Below, piece after piece: positions 53,650-62,564 of a stretch of DNA of 64,000 nucleotides. Location of the stretch: positions 42,145-106,144 of the forward strand of contig JADLAV010000057.1 in NCBI GenBank assembly GCA_020848075.1, written 5' to 3'. The notes under the pieces were generated by a model. That model made no database searches, was not told the DNA's origin, and saw only the letters and a program-made list of their open reading frames with translations. The position numbers and the translations under genes were made by a program. This DNA comes from Burkholderiales bacterium. Lineage in GTDB: Bacteria; Pseudomonadota; Gammaproteobacteria; Burkholderiales; SG8-39. Numbering within the stretch: the first letter of the stretch is position 1; every line of letters starts with the position of its first letter.

Positions 53650-55077
53650 GTGAACATCCTGATCCTGGGCGCCGGGCAAGTCGGCTCGACGCTCGCCGAG
53701 AACCTCGTTTCCGAGCAGAACGACATCACGGTCATCGACCTCGATGCGTCGAAGCTGAAGGATCTGCAGGAGCGATTCGACCTGCGCACGGTTGCGGGCG
53801 GCGCGGCCGATCCGCGCATTCTCACCGAGGCGGGCATCGAGGATGCCGACATGCTGATCGCCGTGACCCAGAGCGACGAGACCAACCTCGTGGCCTGCAA
53901 GCTCGCGTCGAAGCTGTTCAACACGCCGACCAAGATCGCCCGGGTGCGGGCCACCGGGTTCATACGGCGCCCGGAGATCCTCTCCGAGGACGGATTCGAC
54001 GTCGATTTCGCGATCTGCCCGGAGCAGATCGTCACCGAGTACATCTCGAAGCTGATCGAGTTTCCCGAGGCCCTGCAGGTGCTCGACTTCGCCGACGGGC
54101 GCGTCACCATGGTCGCAGTGCGTGCGTTCGAGGGCGGACCCCTCGTCGGTCATCCGCTCAAGGATCTGCGGCGGCACATTCCCTCGGTTGACTCGCGGGT
54201 GGTCGCGATCTTTCGCGCCGACCAGGCGATCCTCCCGGACGGCGAGACGATCGTCGAGGTCGGCGACGAAGTGTTCTGTCTCGCCGATACCGACGATATC
54301 CGCAGGGTGATGCACGAGCTGCGCCGGATGGACAAGCCGGTGAAGCGCGTGATGATCGCCGGCGGCGGGAACATCGGCCTGCGGCTGGCGAAGGCGCTCG
54401 AGGACCGCTACCAGGTGAAGCTGATCGAGTTCAACAAGCGACGCGCGGCGGACATCGCCGGCCAGGTCACGCATTCGCTCGTGCTCCAGGGCGACGCAAC
54501 GGACGAGGAGCTCCTCGAGTCCGAGAACGTCGACGAGATGGATCTGTTTCTCGCGCTCACCAACGACGACGAGAACAACATCATGAGCGCGCTCCTCGCG
54601 AAGCGCATGGGCGCGCGTCGCGTGGTCGCGCTCATCAATCGCCGCTCGTACGCCGAGCTGATGCAGGGCGGCGAGATCGACATCGCGATCTCGCCGGCGC
54701 AGGCGACCATCGGCAAGCTTCTCACGCGCATCCGGCGCGGCGACGTGGTCGCGGTGCACAGCCTCCGCCGCGGCGCCGCCGAGGCGCTCGAGCTCATCGT
54801 GCACGGCGACGCGCAGACCTGCAAGGTGATCGGCAAGCGCGTCGAGGACATCCGGCTGCCGCACGGCGCCGCGATCGGCGCGATCGTGCGCCGGCGCGAG
54901 CCGCCGCAGGCCGCGCGCGCGGGCGACCCCGCCGCGACGACGCGCACGAGCCAGGTGCTCATAGCGCATCACGACATCGTGATCCAGCCCGACGACCATG
55001 TCATCGTGTTCGTTGCCAACAAGCGCATGATCCCGAGGGTCGAGAAGCTGTTCCAGGTCGGCTACGCGTTCATCTAG
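53650..55077 (+). CDS. trkA: Trk potassium uptake peripheral NAD-binding protein TrkA
   Basis: 475 residues. Two RCK units: the first has ILGAGQVGSTLAENLV, the second IAGGGNIGLRLAKALE, each with a GxGxxG Rossmann motif and a following C-terminal RCK domain. It gates the TrkH channel according to nucleotides. The start is GTG 53650. It precedes trkH by 49 bp. Confidence 0.96.
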   Translation: MNILILGAGQVGSTLAENLVSEQNDITVIDLDASKLKDLQERFDLRTVAGGAADPRILTEAGIEDADMLIAVTQSDETNLVACKLASKLFNTPTKIARVRATGFIRRPEILSEDGFDVDFAICPEQIVTEYISKLIEFPEALQVLDFADGRVTMVAVRAFEGGPLVGHPLKDLRRHIPSVDSRVVAIFRADQAILPDGETIVEVGDEVFCLADTDDIRRVMHELRRMDKPVKRVMIAGGGNIGLRLAKALEDRYQVKLIEFNKRRAADIAGQVTHSLVLQGDATDEELLESENVDEMDLFLALTNDDENNIMSALLAKRMGARRVVALINRRSYAELMQGGEIDIAISPAQATIGKLLTRIRRGDVVAVHSLRRGAAEALELIVHGDAQTCKVIGKRVEDIRLPHGAAIGAIVRRREPPQAARAGDPAATTRTSQVLIAHHDIVIQPDDHVIVFVANKRMIPRVEKLFQVGYAFI

Positions 55078-55126
55078 CCCATAGCTTTCCCGGCACCCAC
55101 GCAACTTCCGCGAACCCGCATCGGCC

Positions 55127-56650
55127 GTGCCACTCCGCCCGCCTTCGCCCGTTCGGACGCTGCCCGCGCTGCCCGTGAGATTGCCATTCGCCCTCGCGCG
55201 GACGCTGTCGGTCCTGCACGTGCTGTCCCTGGTGATCATGATTGGCGGGGTTTCCATGCTCGTGCCGCTCGGGCTGTCGCATGCGCTGGGCGACGGTGCG
55301 GAGCCGGCCTTCGACCGGAGCGCGCTGCTCACCTTCGCCGCTGGCGCACTGACGTGGCTCGGGACGCGCCGGTTCAAGACCGAGCTCCAGGTGCGCGACG
55401 GGTTTCTGCTGGTCGCGCTCGCGTGGACGCTCATGCCGGCCTTCGCCACCGCGCCGCTGCTCCTGCAGTTGCCGGGATTGTCTTTCACTCGCGCGTACTT
55501 CGAGGCCGCCTCGGCACTCACGGCGACCGGATCCACGGTCCTCAGCGGGCTGGACGAGCTGCCGGCGTCGATCAACTTCTGGCGCTGCCAGCTGCAGTGG
55601 ATGGGCGGCATGGGTGTGATCGTGCTCGCCGTCGCGATCCTGCCGCTGCTCGGTGTCGGCGGCGCGCAGCTCTTCAAGGCGGAAACCGCGGGCCCGATGA
55701 AGGACACGAAGCTCACACCGCGCATCACCCAGACGGCGAAGGGGTTGTGGCTCATCTATGCGCTGCTCACCCTTGCCTGCGTCGTGGCCTACCATCTGGC
55801 GGGCATGGACTGGCTCGAGGCCGTGATGCATGGGTTCACCACGCTGAGCCTGGGCGGGTTCTCCAATCACGACGCGAGCTTCGCGCATTTCAACGCGCCG
55901 GCCATCGAAGCGGTGGCGATCGTGTTCATGATGCTCGGGGGCATCAACTTCGCGATCCACTTCCGCGCCGTCCTGCGCCGCCGCTTCGTGCCCTACCTCC
56001 GCGACCCGGAAACGAAGGCGTTCCTCGCGCTCATGGTCGGGAGCTCGCTCGTGGTCGCGGGCTATCTGAGGCTTGCGGGCGTCTATCCGGACGCGTGGAG
56101 CGCCTTCCGCTACGCGGCTTTCAACGTGATATCGGTGGCCACGACGACGGGCTACGCGAGCACCGATTTCGCCAAGTGGCCGATCTTCGCCCCGATGGTG
56201 ATGATGCTCCTGTGCACCTTCGCGACCTGCGCCGGATCGACCGGCGGCGGCATCAAGATGGTGCGCGCGCTGATCATGTTGAAGCAGGCGGTGCGGGAAT
56301 TCGCGCGCATCGTGCACCCGCACGCGGTCCTGCGGCTGAAATATGGCGGTGAGCCGGTCGAAAACCAGGTCATCTTCGCCGTGCTCGCCTTCATGCTGGT
56401 GTACGGGTGCGTCATGATCATCGCGACCCTGGCGCTGCTCGCCACCGGGCTCGATCTCACGTCCGCATACACCGCGGTGATCGCTTCGCTCAGTAATACC
56501 GGCTCGGGTCTCGGCGAGGTCGGCCCGACGCGCAACTTCGCCGGGCTGAGTCCCTTTCAGTTGTGGGTGTGCGTAGCCTCGATGCTCCTCGGGCGACTCG
56601 AGCTCTTCTCGCTGCTGGTGGTGTTCACGCCGGGGTTCTGGCGCAGGTAG
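55127..56650 (+). CDS. trkH: Trk potassium transporter membrane subunit TrkH
   Basis: 507 residues with about ten membrane segments. The pore-loop segments TATGSTVL, TTLSLGGFSNHD, TTTGYAST and SNTGSGL correspond to the four selectivity filters. It moves K+ into the cell with TrkA. The start is GTG 55127, where the open frame begins; the N-terminus is Pro-rich before the first helix. A strong hairpin follows downstream. Confidence 0.95.
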   Translation: MPLRPPSPVRTLPALPVRLPFALARTLSVLHVLSLVIMIGGVSMLVPLGLSHALGDGAEPAFDRSALLTFAAGALTWLGTRRFKTELQVRDGFLLVALAWTLMPAFATAPLLLQLPGLSFTRAYFEAASALTATGSTVLSGLDELPASINFWRCQLQWMGGMGVIVLAVAILPLLGVGGAQLFKAETAGPMKDTKLTPRITQTAKGLWLIYALLTLACVVAYHLAGMDWLEAVMHGFTTLSLGGFSNHDASFAHFNAPAIEAVAIVFMMLGGINFAIHFRAVLRRRFVPYLRDPETKAFLALMVGSSLVVAGYLRLAGVYPDAWSAFRYAAFNVISVATTTGYASTDFAKWPIFAPMVMMLLCTFATCAGSTGGGIKMVRALIMLKQAVREFARIVHPHAVLRLKYGGEPVENQVIFAVLAFMLVYGCVMIIATLALLATGLDLTSAYTAVIASLSNTGSGLGEVGPTRNFAGLSPFQLWVCVASMLLGRLELFSLLVVFTPGFWRR

Positions 56651-56744
56651 CGCGGAGGTACCGTACTGCGAGCGCACCCTCCGCGCCGACTGCCAGCGCC
56701 TGCGCTCGTCCCTGCGGTGGCGCGCACGCGCGCGTTGGAGCGCC

Positions 56745-56781
56745 CGAGGGCACGGTTCCGACGAACCGTCTTCGGGCCCTC
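56745..56781 (+). terminator. Putative terminator after trkH (two-part hairpin)
   Basis: A 7-bp stem ACGGTTC/GAACCGT with a CGAC tetraloop is surrounded by CGAGGGC/GCCCTCG, with a 6-base bulge on the 3' side. No uridine run follows, so Rho-independent termination is uncertain. It sits between the core trk operon and the accessory helicase gene, and may mark the boundary. Confidence 0.45.
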
Positions 56782-56933
56782 GACTTCGGTCATCTTCGCG
56801 ACGGTTTGTGAGCCTCCCAGCGTCTCCCGCGCGGGTTCGTGACCTGTCACCTGCAGGCCGTTGGTGTCTGTTGCAAAGGTTCAAGGACTTGGATACATGT
56901 CTTCAATCGGGCTCCACCTGAACCTTCCAGCTT

Positions 56934-59900
56934 ATGTCCGCGACCACCGCGCGCGTTGCGGGCCTGCCGCACGAGCCGCCTGGGCTCGCCGCTCGGCAGC
57001 CGCGCTGCGTTTGCATCGACATCGAGACGCCGCACACCGGGGCGCCGGTTGTTCACAAGCTCGCGGCGTTTCGCGCCGACACGGGCGCGCGCGTCGTTGT
57101 CCAGGGATCGTTCTCCTTCACTGAGCTCGTCGGCAAGTTGGACGAGCTCGCGGACGGCGCTGCGTTCGTTCTCGGCCACAACGTCCGCCGGCACGATCTC
57201 CCGGTCCTCGCCCAGCTCTGCCCCGGCCTCGCGCTCCTCCGCCTGCCGGTGGTGGACACGCTGGAGCTCTCGCCGCTCGCCTTTCCGGAGAACCCGTACC
57301 ACCGGCTCGTCAAGGACTACAAGCTCCTATCCGACGCGCGCAACGACCCGCTCCGCGACGCCGAGCTGAGCCTGACGCTCTTCCTGGAGGAGCAGACTGC
57401 ATTCCGCGCTCTTGCGGAATCGCGCCCGGACGACGTCGCGCTGTTTCACTTCCTCCTGACCGGCGATGCGCCGGGCGGGCTGCGCTCGATGTTCGAAGCG
57501 ATTCGCCGCGTACCGCGTCCGTCCGCGGACGAAGCCGCTCACTCCCTCGGACGATCGCTCGGCGAGACCGCTTGCCGGACGCGGCTCACCAAGCTCGCGA
57601 CCGAGGACCTTCGCGATCCGCGTCTTTACCCCGCGCTCGCCTACGTCGTCGCCTGGCTGCGGGTCGCCGGCGGCAACTCCGTGCTGCCGCCGTGGGTCCA
57701 CCGTACCTTCGAGGACGTAGCTAAACTCGTCCACGAGCTGCGCCAGGTCCCTTGCGACGATCCCGGTTGCGGCTATTGCGGTCGGTACCACGACCCCGAG
57801 ACGCTGCTCGCGCACTACTTCGCCAAGCCGTCGTTTCGCTCCACACCCGCGAACGCCGCCGGCGGTTCGCTCCAGCGGGACATCGTCGTCGCGGGCCTCG
57901 GCGGCGGGAGCCTGATCGCGGTCCTGCCCACCGGCGCCGGCAAATCGCTCTGCTATCAGCTCCCGGCGCTTGCGCACTACTGGCGAAGCGGCGCGCTGAC
58001 CGTGGTGATCTCCCCGCTCCAGTCCCTGATGAAGGACCAGATCGACAACCTGGTCCGCCAGGGCGTCTACTCCGCCGTCGCGCTCAACGGCCTCCTCACG
58101 CCGCCCGAGCGCAAGGAGGTGCTGCGGAAGATCGAGCTCGGCGAGGCCGGCATCGTGCTCGTGTCCCCCGAGCAGTTCCGGAACCGGAGCTTCGCCGCCG
58201 CACTCGCGGGCCGGCGGATCGCGGCCTGGGTCTTCGACGAGGCCCACTGCCTGTCGAAGTGGGGCCACGATTTCCGCACCGACTATCTCTACGTCTCGCG
58301 CTTCATCCGCGAGCGCTTCCCGCATTCGCCGGCGCGCATCGCCTGCTTCACCGCGACCGCGAAGCCGGACGTGATCGCCGACCTTCGCGAGCACTTCAAG
58401 ACCGAGCTCGGTGTCGAGCTCACACCGTTCATCGGCGGCCACGAGCGGACGAACCTCGCCTACGAGGTGGTCCCGGTCACGAAGGCGGAGAAGCCCGCCC
58501 GCATCCTCGAGATCCTCCGCCGCGAGCTCGCCGGCGAATCGGGCGGGGCGATCGTGTTCGCCGCGACGCGCCGCAACGCCGAGATCCTCACCGAGTTCAT
58601 CGCCGGCGCCGGGTGGACGTGCGCGTTCTTTCACGCCGGCATGGAGCCCGGCACGAAGCGCGAGGTCCAGCAGCAGTTCGTCGGCGATGCGCTCCGTGTC
58701 ATCGTCGCGACCAACGCCTTCGGCATGGGCGTCGACAAGCCCAACGTCCGGGTGGTCCTGCACGCCGACATCCCCGGCTCGCTCGAGAGCTACTTGCAGG
58801 AGGCGGGGCGCGCCGGGCGCGACGGCGACGCCGCCCGATGCGTGCTGCTGTACGACGAGGAGGACGTCGAGACCCAGTTCGGGCTCGCCGCGCGCTCGCG
58901 GCTCACGCACGCCGACTTCGCCGCGATCCTGCGGGCGCTGCGAAACCGTGCGCGCAAGCTGAAGACGGACGAGATCGTGGTGACCGCCGGCGAGCTGCTC
59001 CTCGACGAGGATGTCCACCCGACGATCGATCCGGACGCGCCCGACGCAGACACCAAGGTCAAGACCGCGGTGGCGCACCTCGAGCGCGCGCGGTTCCTCA
59101 CACGTGAGGAGAACGCGACGCGCCTTTTCCCCGCAAGCCTGAAGGTGCAGTCCATCACCGAGGCGACCGCGGTCCTCGTACGCGCGAACCTTTCGGAGGA
59201 GATGCGCAAGCGCTACCTCGACGTGCTCGCGCTCGTCATGAGCGCGGAGGGCGCCGAGGGGATCAGCACCGACGAGCTGTTCCTCAAAGCCGGCGTCCCG
59301 GCCGAAGAGTCTTTTCGCATCCTGCACAACCTCGAGAAGCTCGGGCTGCTCGCGAACGATCTCGGGCTGCGCGTCGTGCTGCGCAAGGGGGTGAAAGACG
59401 CCTCGAACGTGCTTCTTCAGCGAACGGACGCGATCGAGCGGGAGCTGGTCGAGCTGATGGCGGAGAGCGCGCCCGACGCGCCTGACGGGGAGGGCCAGGT
59501 CGTCACGCTCCGCCCCCTCTGCGAGGGCGTCCGGCAACGGCTCGCGGCGGCGCTGCCTCCCGACGCGCTGATCCCGGACACGCTGCTCGGCCTGCTCCGG
59601 GCGATGGCGCAGCCCTTCGGTGAGGGCGGCCCCAAGCGCGCGATGCTGCAGCTCCGCAAGGTCGGCGTCGACGAGCTGCGGGTCCGGGTCACGCGGCCGT
59701 GGGACCAGATCCGTGCGATCACCAGCCTGCGGCGGGCGGCGGCGGGGGTCGTCCTGAATTCGCTGCTCGGGAAGCTGCCGGCTTCGCTGCAGAGTGCAGA
59801 CGCGATCGTGGAATGCAAGGCGGGCGAGCTGGTCGCGGCCCTTCAGACGGATTTCGAGCTCGCGCCGCAGCTCAAAGACCCCGCGGTCGCGCTCGAGCAG

Positions 59901-62114
59901 GCGCTTTTGTATCTGCACGAGACCGGCGTCCTCATCCTGGACAAGGGGCGCACGGTGTTCCGCTCGGCGATGACCATCCGGCTCGTTCCGCAGCAAGGCG
60001 CCGGGCGGTTCCTGAAGGAGGACTTTGCGCCGCTCGAGCGGCATTACGGCGAGCGCAACGTCCAGATCCACGTGATGAACGAGTTCGCGCGGCAGGGCGC
60101 GCGGCGAATCGCCGACGCGCTCGCGCTCGTGGCGGCGTACTTCTCGTGGACGCGCGAGCGGTTCGTCAAGATGTACTTCGCCGGCCGGCGCGAGCTCCTC
60201 GAGCTCGCGACCACCGCCGAGTCGTACCGGCGGATCGTTGAGGACCTGCGGCACCCGGTGCAGGCTCGCCTCGTCCAGGCGCGGGACACCGGGAACCGGC
60301 TCGTGCTCGCCGGTCCCGGGTCGGGCAAGACGAAAGTCGTCGTGCACCGCGTCGCGTACTTGCTGCGCGTCCTGCGCGTTGCGCCCGAGAGCATCATCGT
60401 CCTCGCGTTCAACAGGTCTGCGGCGGTCGAGATCCGGCAGCGGCTGCGCGCCCTGGTGGGTGGCGATGCGTGGGGCGTGACCGTGCTCACGTATCACGCG
60501 ATGGCGTTGCGGCTGACCGGGGCGAGCCTCGGCAGGCTCGACGAAGCGGGCGTCGAGCCGGACTTCGACGAGCTGATCCGCCGCGCCGTCGACCTCCTGG
60601 AGGGGCGGAGCAGCGTCGGCGGCGACGCGGATGAGCTCCGTGACCGGTTGCTCCACGGCTACCGCTTCATCCTCGTCGACGAGTATCAGGACATCGACGC
60701 CCTGCAGTACGCGCTGGTCAGCGCGCTCGCGGGCCGCACCGTTCGGGAGGGCGAGAAGAAGCTGAGCCTGATGGCGGTCGGCGACGACGACCAGAACGTG
60801 TATGCGTTCCGGAAGACGAGCGTCGAGTTCATCCGCCGCTTCCGGGCGGACTACGAGGCCGAGACGGTCTACCTCGTCGAGAACTACCGCTCGACGCAGC
60901 ACATCATCACCGCTGCGAACCAGGTGATCGCCGGCGCGCCGGACCGGATGAAAGTCGACCATCCGATCCGGATCAACCATGCGCGTGCCGGGCAGCCGGC
61001 CGGCGGGCGCTGGGAGCGCCTCGACGAAGTCGCTCGCGGGCAGGTGCAGCTCGTCCGCGTGCCGGCCGATCGCAACGTCCAGGCGCAGCTCGCGATGCAG
61101 GAGATCGAGCGGCTGCGCGCGCTCGATCCCGGTGCGGACTGGTCGCAGTTCGCCGTTATCGCGCGGACGCACGCGACGCTCGAGCCGGTCCGTGCGTATT
61201 GCGACGCGGCGCGGATTCCGTACCGGACGGGCGAGCGCGGTGCCGGGCTCTCCGCCGTGAAGACGAGGGAAGGGCACCGGGTGCTGGTGGCACTGCGACA
61301 CCGGTCGGGGCGGCTCGTGCGGTCGGGCGCGCTCGCCCGTTGGGTCGCGTTGCTCGCGCGGCGCGAGCCGGAGAACCCGTGGTGGGAGGATCTCGCGGTG
61401 TGTACGGAGACGCTCGCTTCGGCGACGGGTGGGATCGCGGTGCCGGCTGCCGGCGCGATCGAATGGCTATACGAGTCGGCGGGCGCGCACGCGCGGGAGG
61501 CACGGGGGCACTTGAATCTCTCCACGGCTCACGGGGCGAAAGGGCGTGAGTTCGCGCACGTGGTTGTGCTTGATGCTGGTGACTGGGCCGCAGATGAGGA
61601 GGAGCGGCGGCTGCCCGCAGATGAGGAGCGCCGGCTGCTCTACGTCGCGATGACGCGGGCGAAGGAGACGCTGACTTTGTTCGAGGCGTCGCGGCGGGGT
61701 CTGCGGTTCCTCGGCGACTTGCGCGAGAGTGAAGCGGTGCGGGCGGTCGAGCCGAAGGTGGTGCCGCTACCGTCGCCGGCGCTCGAGCGCATCCACCGCG
61801 AGTTGACGCTGCGGGACGTTGATCTCGGGTTCGGGGGGCGGCGGCCGGCGGGGGACGCTGTTCACAAGGCGATTGGGCGGCTGCGAGTCGGCGAGCCGCT
61901 TGAGCTTCGCGGACGGGAGCTGCTCGATGAGGCAGGGCGCGTGGTCGGGCGGCTCGCGAAGGGGTTTGAACTGCCGGCCGGGGAGATTCGGTGGGTTCGG
62001 GTCTCAGCGATCGTGCGGAGGTCGGAGAAGCAGACGGTGGCGGGGTTTCGGGACGCTCTGGAGGTTCCCGAGTGGGAGGCGGTGCTGGTTTCGATGGTCG
62101 TGCGGCTGTCGTGA
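56934..62114 (+). CDS. DEDD exonuclease-like / RecQ helicase / UvrD helicase fusion protein
   Basis: 1726 residues in three modules. An exonuclease-like domain covers about residues 20-150 (Asp29 and Glu31 in DIE, Asp88 in HNVRRHD, Asp142 in RDAE). A CX4CX2CX3H cluster lies near residues 280-295. A RecQ-type SF2 helicase follows: Walker A LPTGAGKS 331-338, DEAHCLSKWGHDFR from Asp435, and QEAGRAGRDG. The C-terminus is a UvrD/Rep-type SF1 helicase: Walker A GPGSGKT 1127-1133, DEYQD from Asp1249, VGDDDQNVYAFR, ENYRST, HGAKG and YVAMTRAKE from 1570. It likely unwinds and degrades DNA. RecQ-like fusions of this length exist, but their role is unclear. No Shine-Dalgarno is obvious; the hipBA promoter starts 22 bp after its stop. 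Confidence 0.88.
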   Translation: MSATTARVAGLPHEPPGLAARQPRCVCIDIETPHTGAPVVHKLAAFRADTGARVVVQGSFSFTELVGKLDELADGAAFVLGHNVRRHDLPVLAQLCPGLALLRLPVVDTLELSPLAFPENPYHRLVKDYKLLSDARNDPLRDAELSLTLFLEEQTAFRALAESRPDDVALFHFLLTGDAPGGLRSMFEAIRRVPRPSADEAAHSLGRSLGETACRTRLTKLATEDLRDPRLYPALAYVVAWLRVAGGNSVLPPWVHRTFEDVAKLVHELRQVPCDDPGCGYCGRYHDPETLLAHYFAKPSFRSTPANAAGGSLQRDIVVAGLGGGSLIAVLPTGAGKSLCYQLPALAHYWRSGALTVVISPLQSLMKDQIDNLVRQGVYSAVALNGLLTPPERKEVLRKIELGEAGIVLVSPEQFRNRSFAAALAGRRIAAWVFDEAHCLSKWGHDFRTDYLYVSRFIRERFPHSPARIACFTATAKPDVIADLREHFKTELGVELTPFIGGHERTNLAYEVVPVTKAEKPARILEILRRELAGESGGAIVFAATRRNAEILTEFIAGAGWTCAFFHAGMEPGTKREVQQQFVGDALRVIVATNAFGMGVDKPNVRVVLHADIPGSLESYLQEAGRAGRDGDAARCVLLYDEEDVETQFGLAARSRLTHADFAAILRALRNRARKLKTDEIVVTAGELLLDEDVHPTIDPDAPDADTKVKTAVAHLERARFLTREENATRLFPASLKVQSITEATAVLVRANLSEEMRKRYLDVLALVMSAEGAEGISTDELFLKAGVPAEESFRILHNLEKLGLLANDLGLRVVLRKGVKDASNVLLQRTDAIERELVELMAESAPDAPDGEGQVVTLRPLCEGVRQRLAAALPPDALIPDTLLGLLRAMAQPFGEGGPKRAMLQLRKVGVDELRVRVTRPWDQIRAITSLRRAAAGVVLNSLLGKLPASLQSADAIVECKAGELVAALQTDFELAPQLKDPAVALEQALLYLHETGVLILDKGRTVFRSAMTIRLVPQQGAGRFLKEDFAPLERHYGERNVQIHVMNEFARQGARRIADALALVAAYFSWTRERFVKMYFAGRRELLELATTAESYRRIVEDLRHPVQARLVQARDTGNRLVLAGPGSGKTKVVVHRVAYLLRVLRVAPESIIVLAFNRSAAVEIRQRLRALVGGDAWGVTVLTYHAMALRLTGASLGRLDEAGVEPDFDELIRRAVDLLEGRSSVGGDADELRDRLLHGYRFILVDEYQDIDALQYALVSALAGRTVREGEKKLSLMAVGDDDQNVYAFRKTSVEFIRRFRADYEAETVYLVENYRSTQHIITAANQVIAGAPDRMKVDHPIRINHARAGQPAGGRWERLDEVARGQVQLVRVPADRNVQAQLAMQEIERLRALDPGADWSQFAVIARTHATLEPVRAYCDAARIPYRTGERGAGLSAVKTREGHRVLVALRHRSGRLVRSGALARWVALLARREPENPWWEDLAVCTETLASATGGIAVPAAGAIEWLYESAGAHAREARGHLNLSTAHGAKGREFAHVVVLDAGDWAADEEERRLPADEERRLLYVAMTRAKETLTLFEASRRGLRFLGDLRESEAVRAVEPKVVPLPSPALERIHRELTLRDVDLGFGGRRPAGDAVHKAIGRLRVGEPLELRGRELLDEAGRVVGRLAKGFELPAGEIRWVRVSAIVRRSEKQTVAGFRDALEVPEWEAVLVSMVVRLS

Positions 62115-62135
62115 GAGGCAGGCGGATCCAAGGCG

Positions 62136-62208
62136 TTATTTCGCTACTCCAGAAATAATTTTGACTTCTGCCCTTTCACTCCCTATTATTTCGCCTTTAC
62201 AGAAATAT
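62136..62208 (+). promoter_or_regulatory. hipBA promoter with two palindromic operators
   Basis: A near-consensus sigma70 promoter is visible: -35 TTGACT (62161-62166), 17-base spacer, -10 TATTAT (62184-62189). Two 23-bp palindromes flank it. O1 is TTATTTC N9 GAAATAA at 62136-62158, directly before the -35. O2 is TTATTTC N9 GAAATAT at 62186-62208, overlapping the -10 and the inferred start. Their centres are exactly 50 bp apart. This is the layout expected for repression by the HipB antitoxin with HipA as co-repressor. Confidence 0.8.
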
Positions 62209-62258
62209 TAGAGTTCTCTGTCTCGCCACACGATTAATCTCTGATATCCCGAAACTAA

Positions 62259-62564
62259 ATGCCTCGCCCTCTCAAAGCTAGTCCTCCGCCAGCCGATCCG
62301 ACGGTGACCTCGCGGGCTGCCCTGGGCCGCCAAGTGGCTGCCCATAGGGTGGCCGCCAGCCTTCGCATCGACGATGCGGCATCCCTTTCCGGTGTCTCCG
62401 TCGATTTATTGTCCCGGCTAGAAAACGGTCGATCCGGCGTATCGACCGACCGGCTCCTCAAGGTCCTCGATGCCCTCGGCCTAGTCATGTTGGTCGTGGA
62501 CAAAGCGAAGCTGCCAATGCTGCTAGCTGCCCTCCGCGACCCTGAGGAGCCTGCGGCGCGATGA
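62259..62564 (+). CDS. hipB: HipB-type antitoxin (HTH)
   Basis: 101 residues. A Xre-type helix-turn-helix at about 20-75 includes LGRQVAAHRVAASLRIDDAASLSGVSVDLLSRLENGRSGVS. The Pro-rich N-terminal tail and the short polar C-terminus are probably disordered. It would bind the operators upstream and neutralise HipA. Its stop overlaps the hipA start by 4 bp. Confidence 0.88.
   Translation: MPRPLKASPPPADPTVTSRAALGRQVAAHRVAASLRIDDAASLSGVSVDLLSRLENGRSGVSTDRLLKVLDALGLVMLVVDKAKLPMLLAALRDPEEPAAR

Noticed and set aside
57327..61301. A 1324-residue open frame opposite the helicase fusion
   Set aside because: No recognisable domains, low-complexity Arg/Asp/Gly composition, and antisense to a gene with intact helicase motifs.
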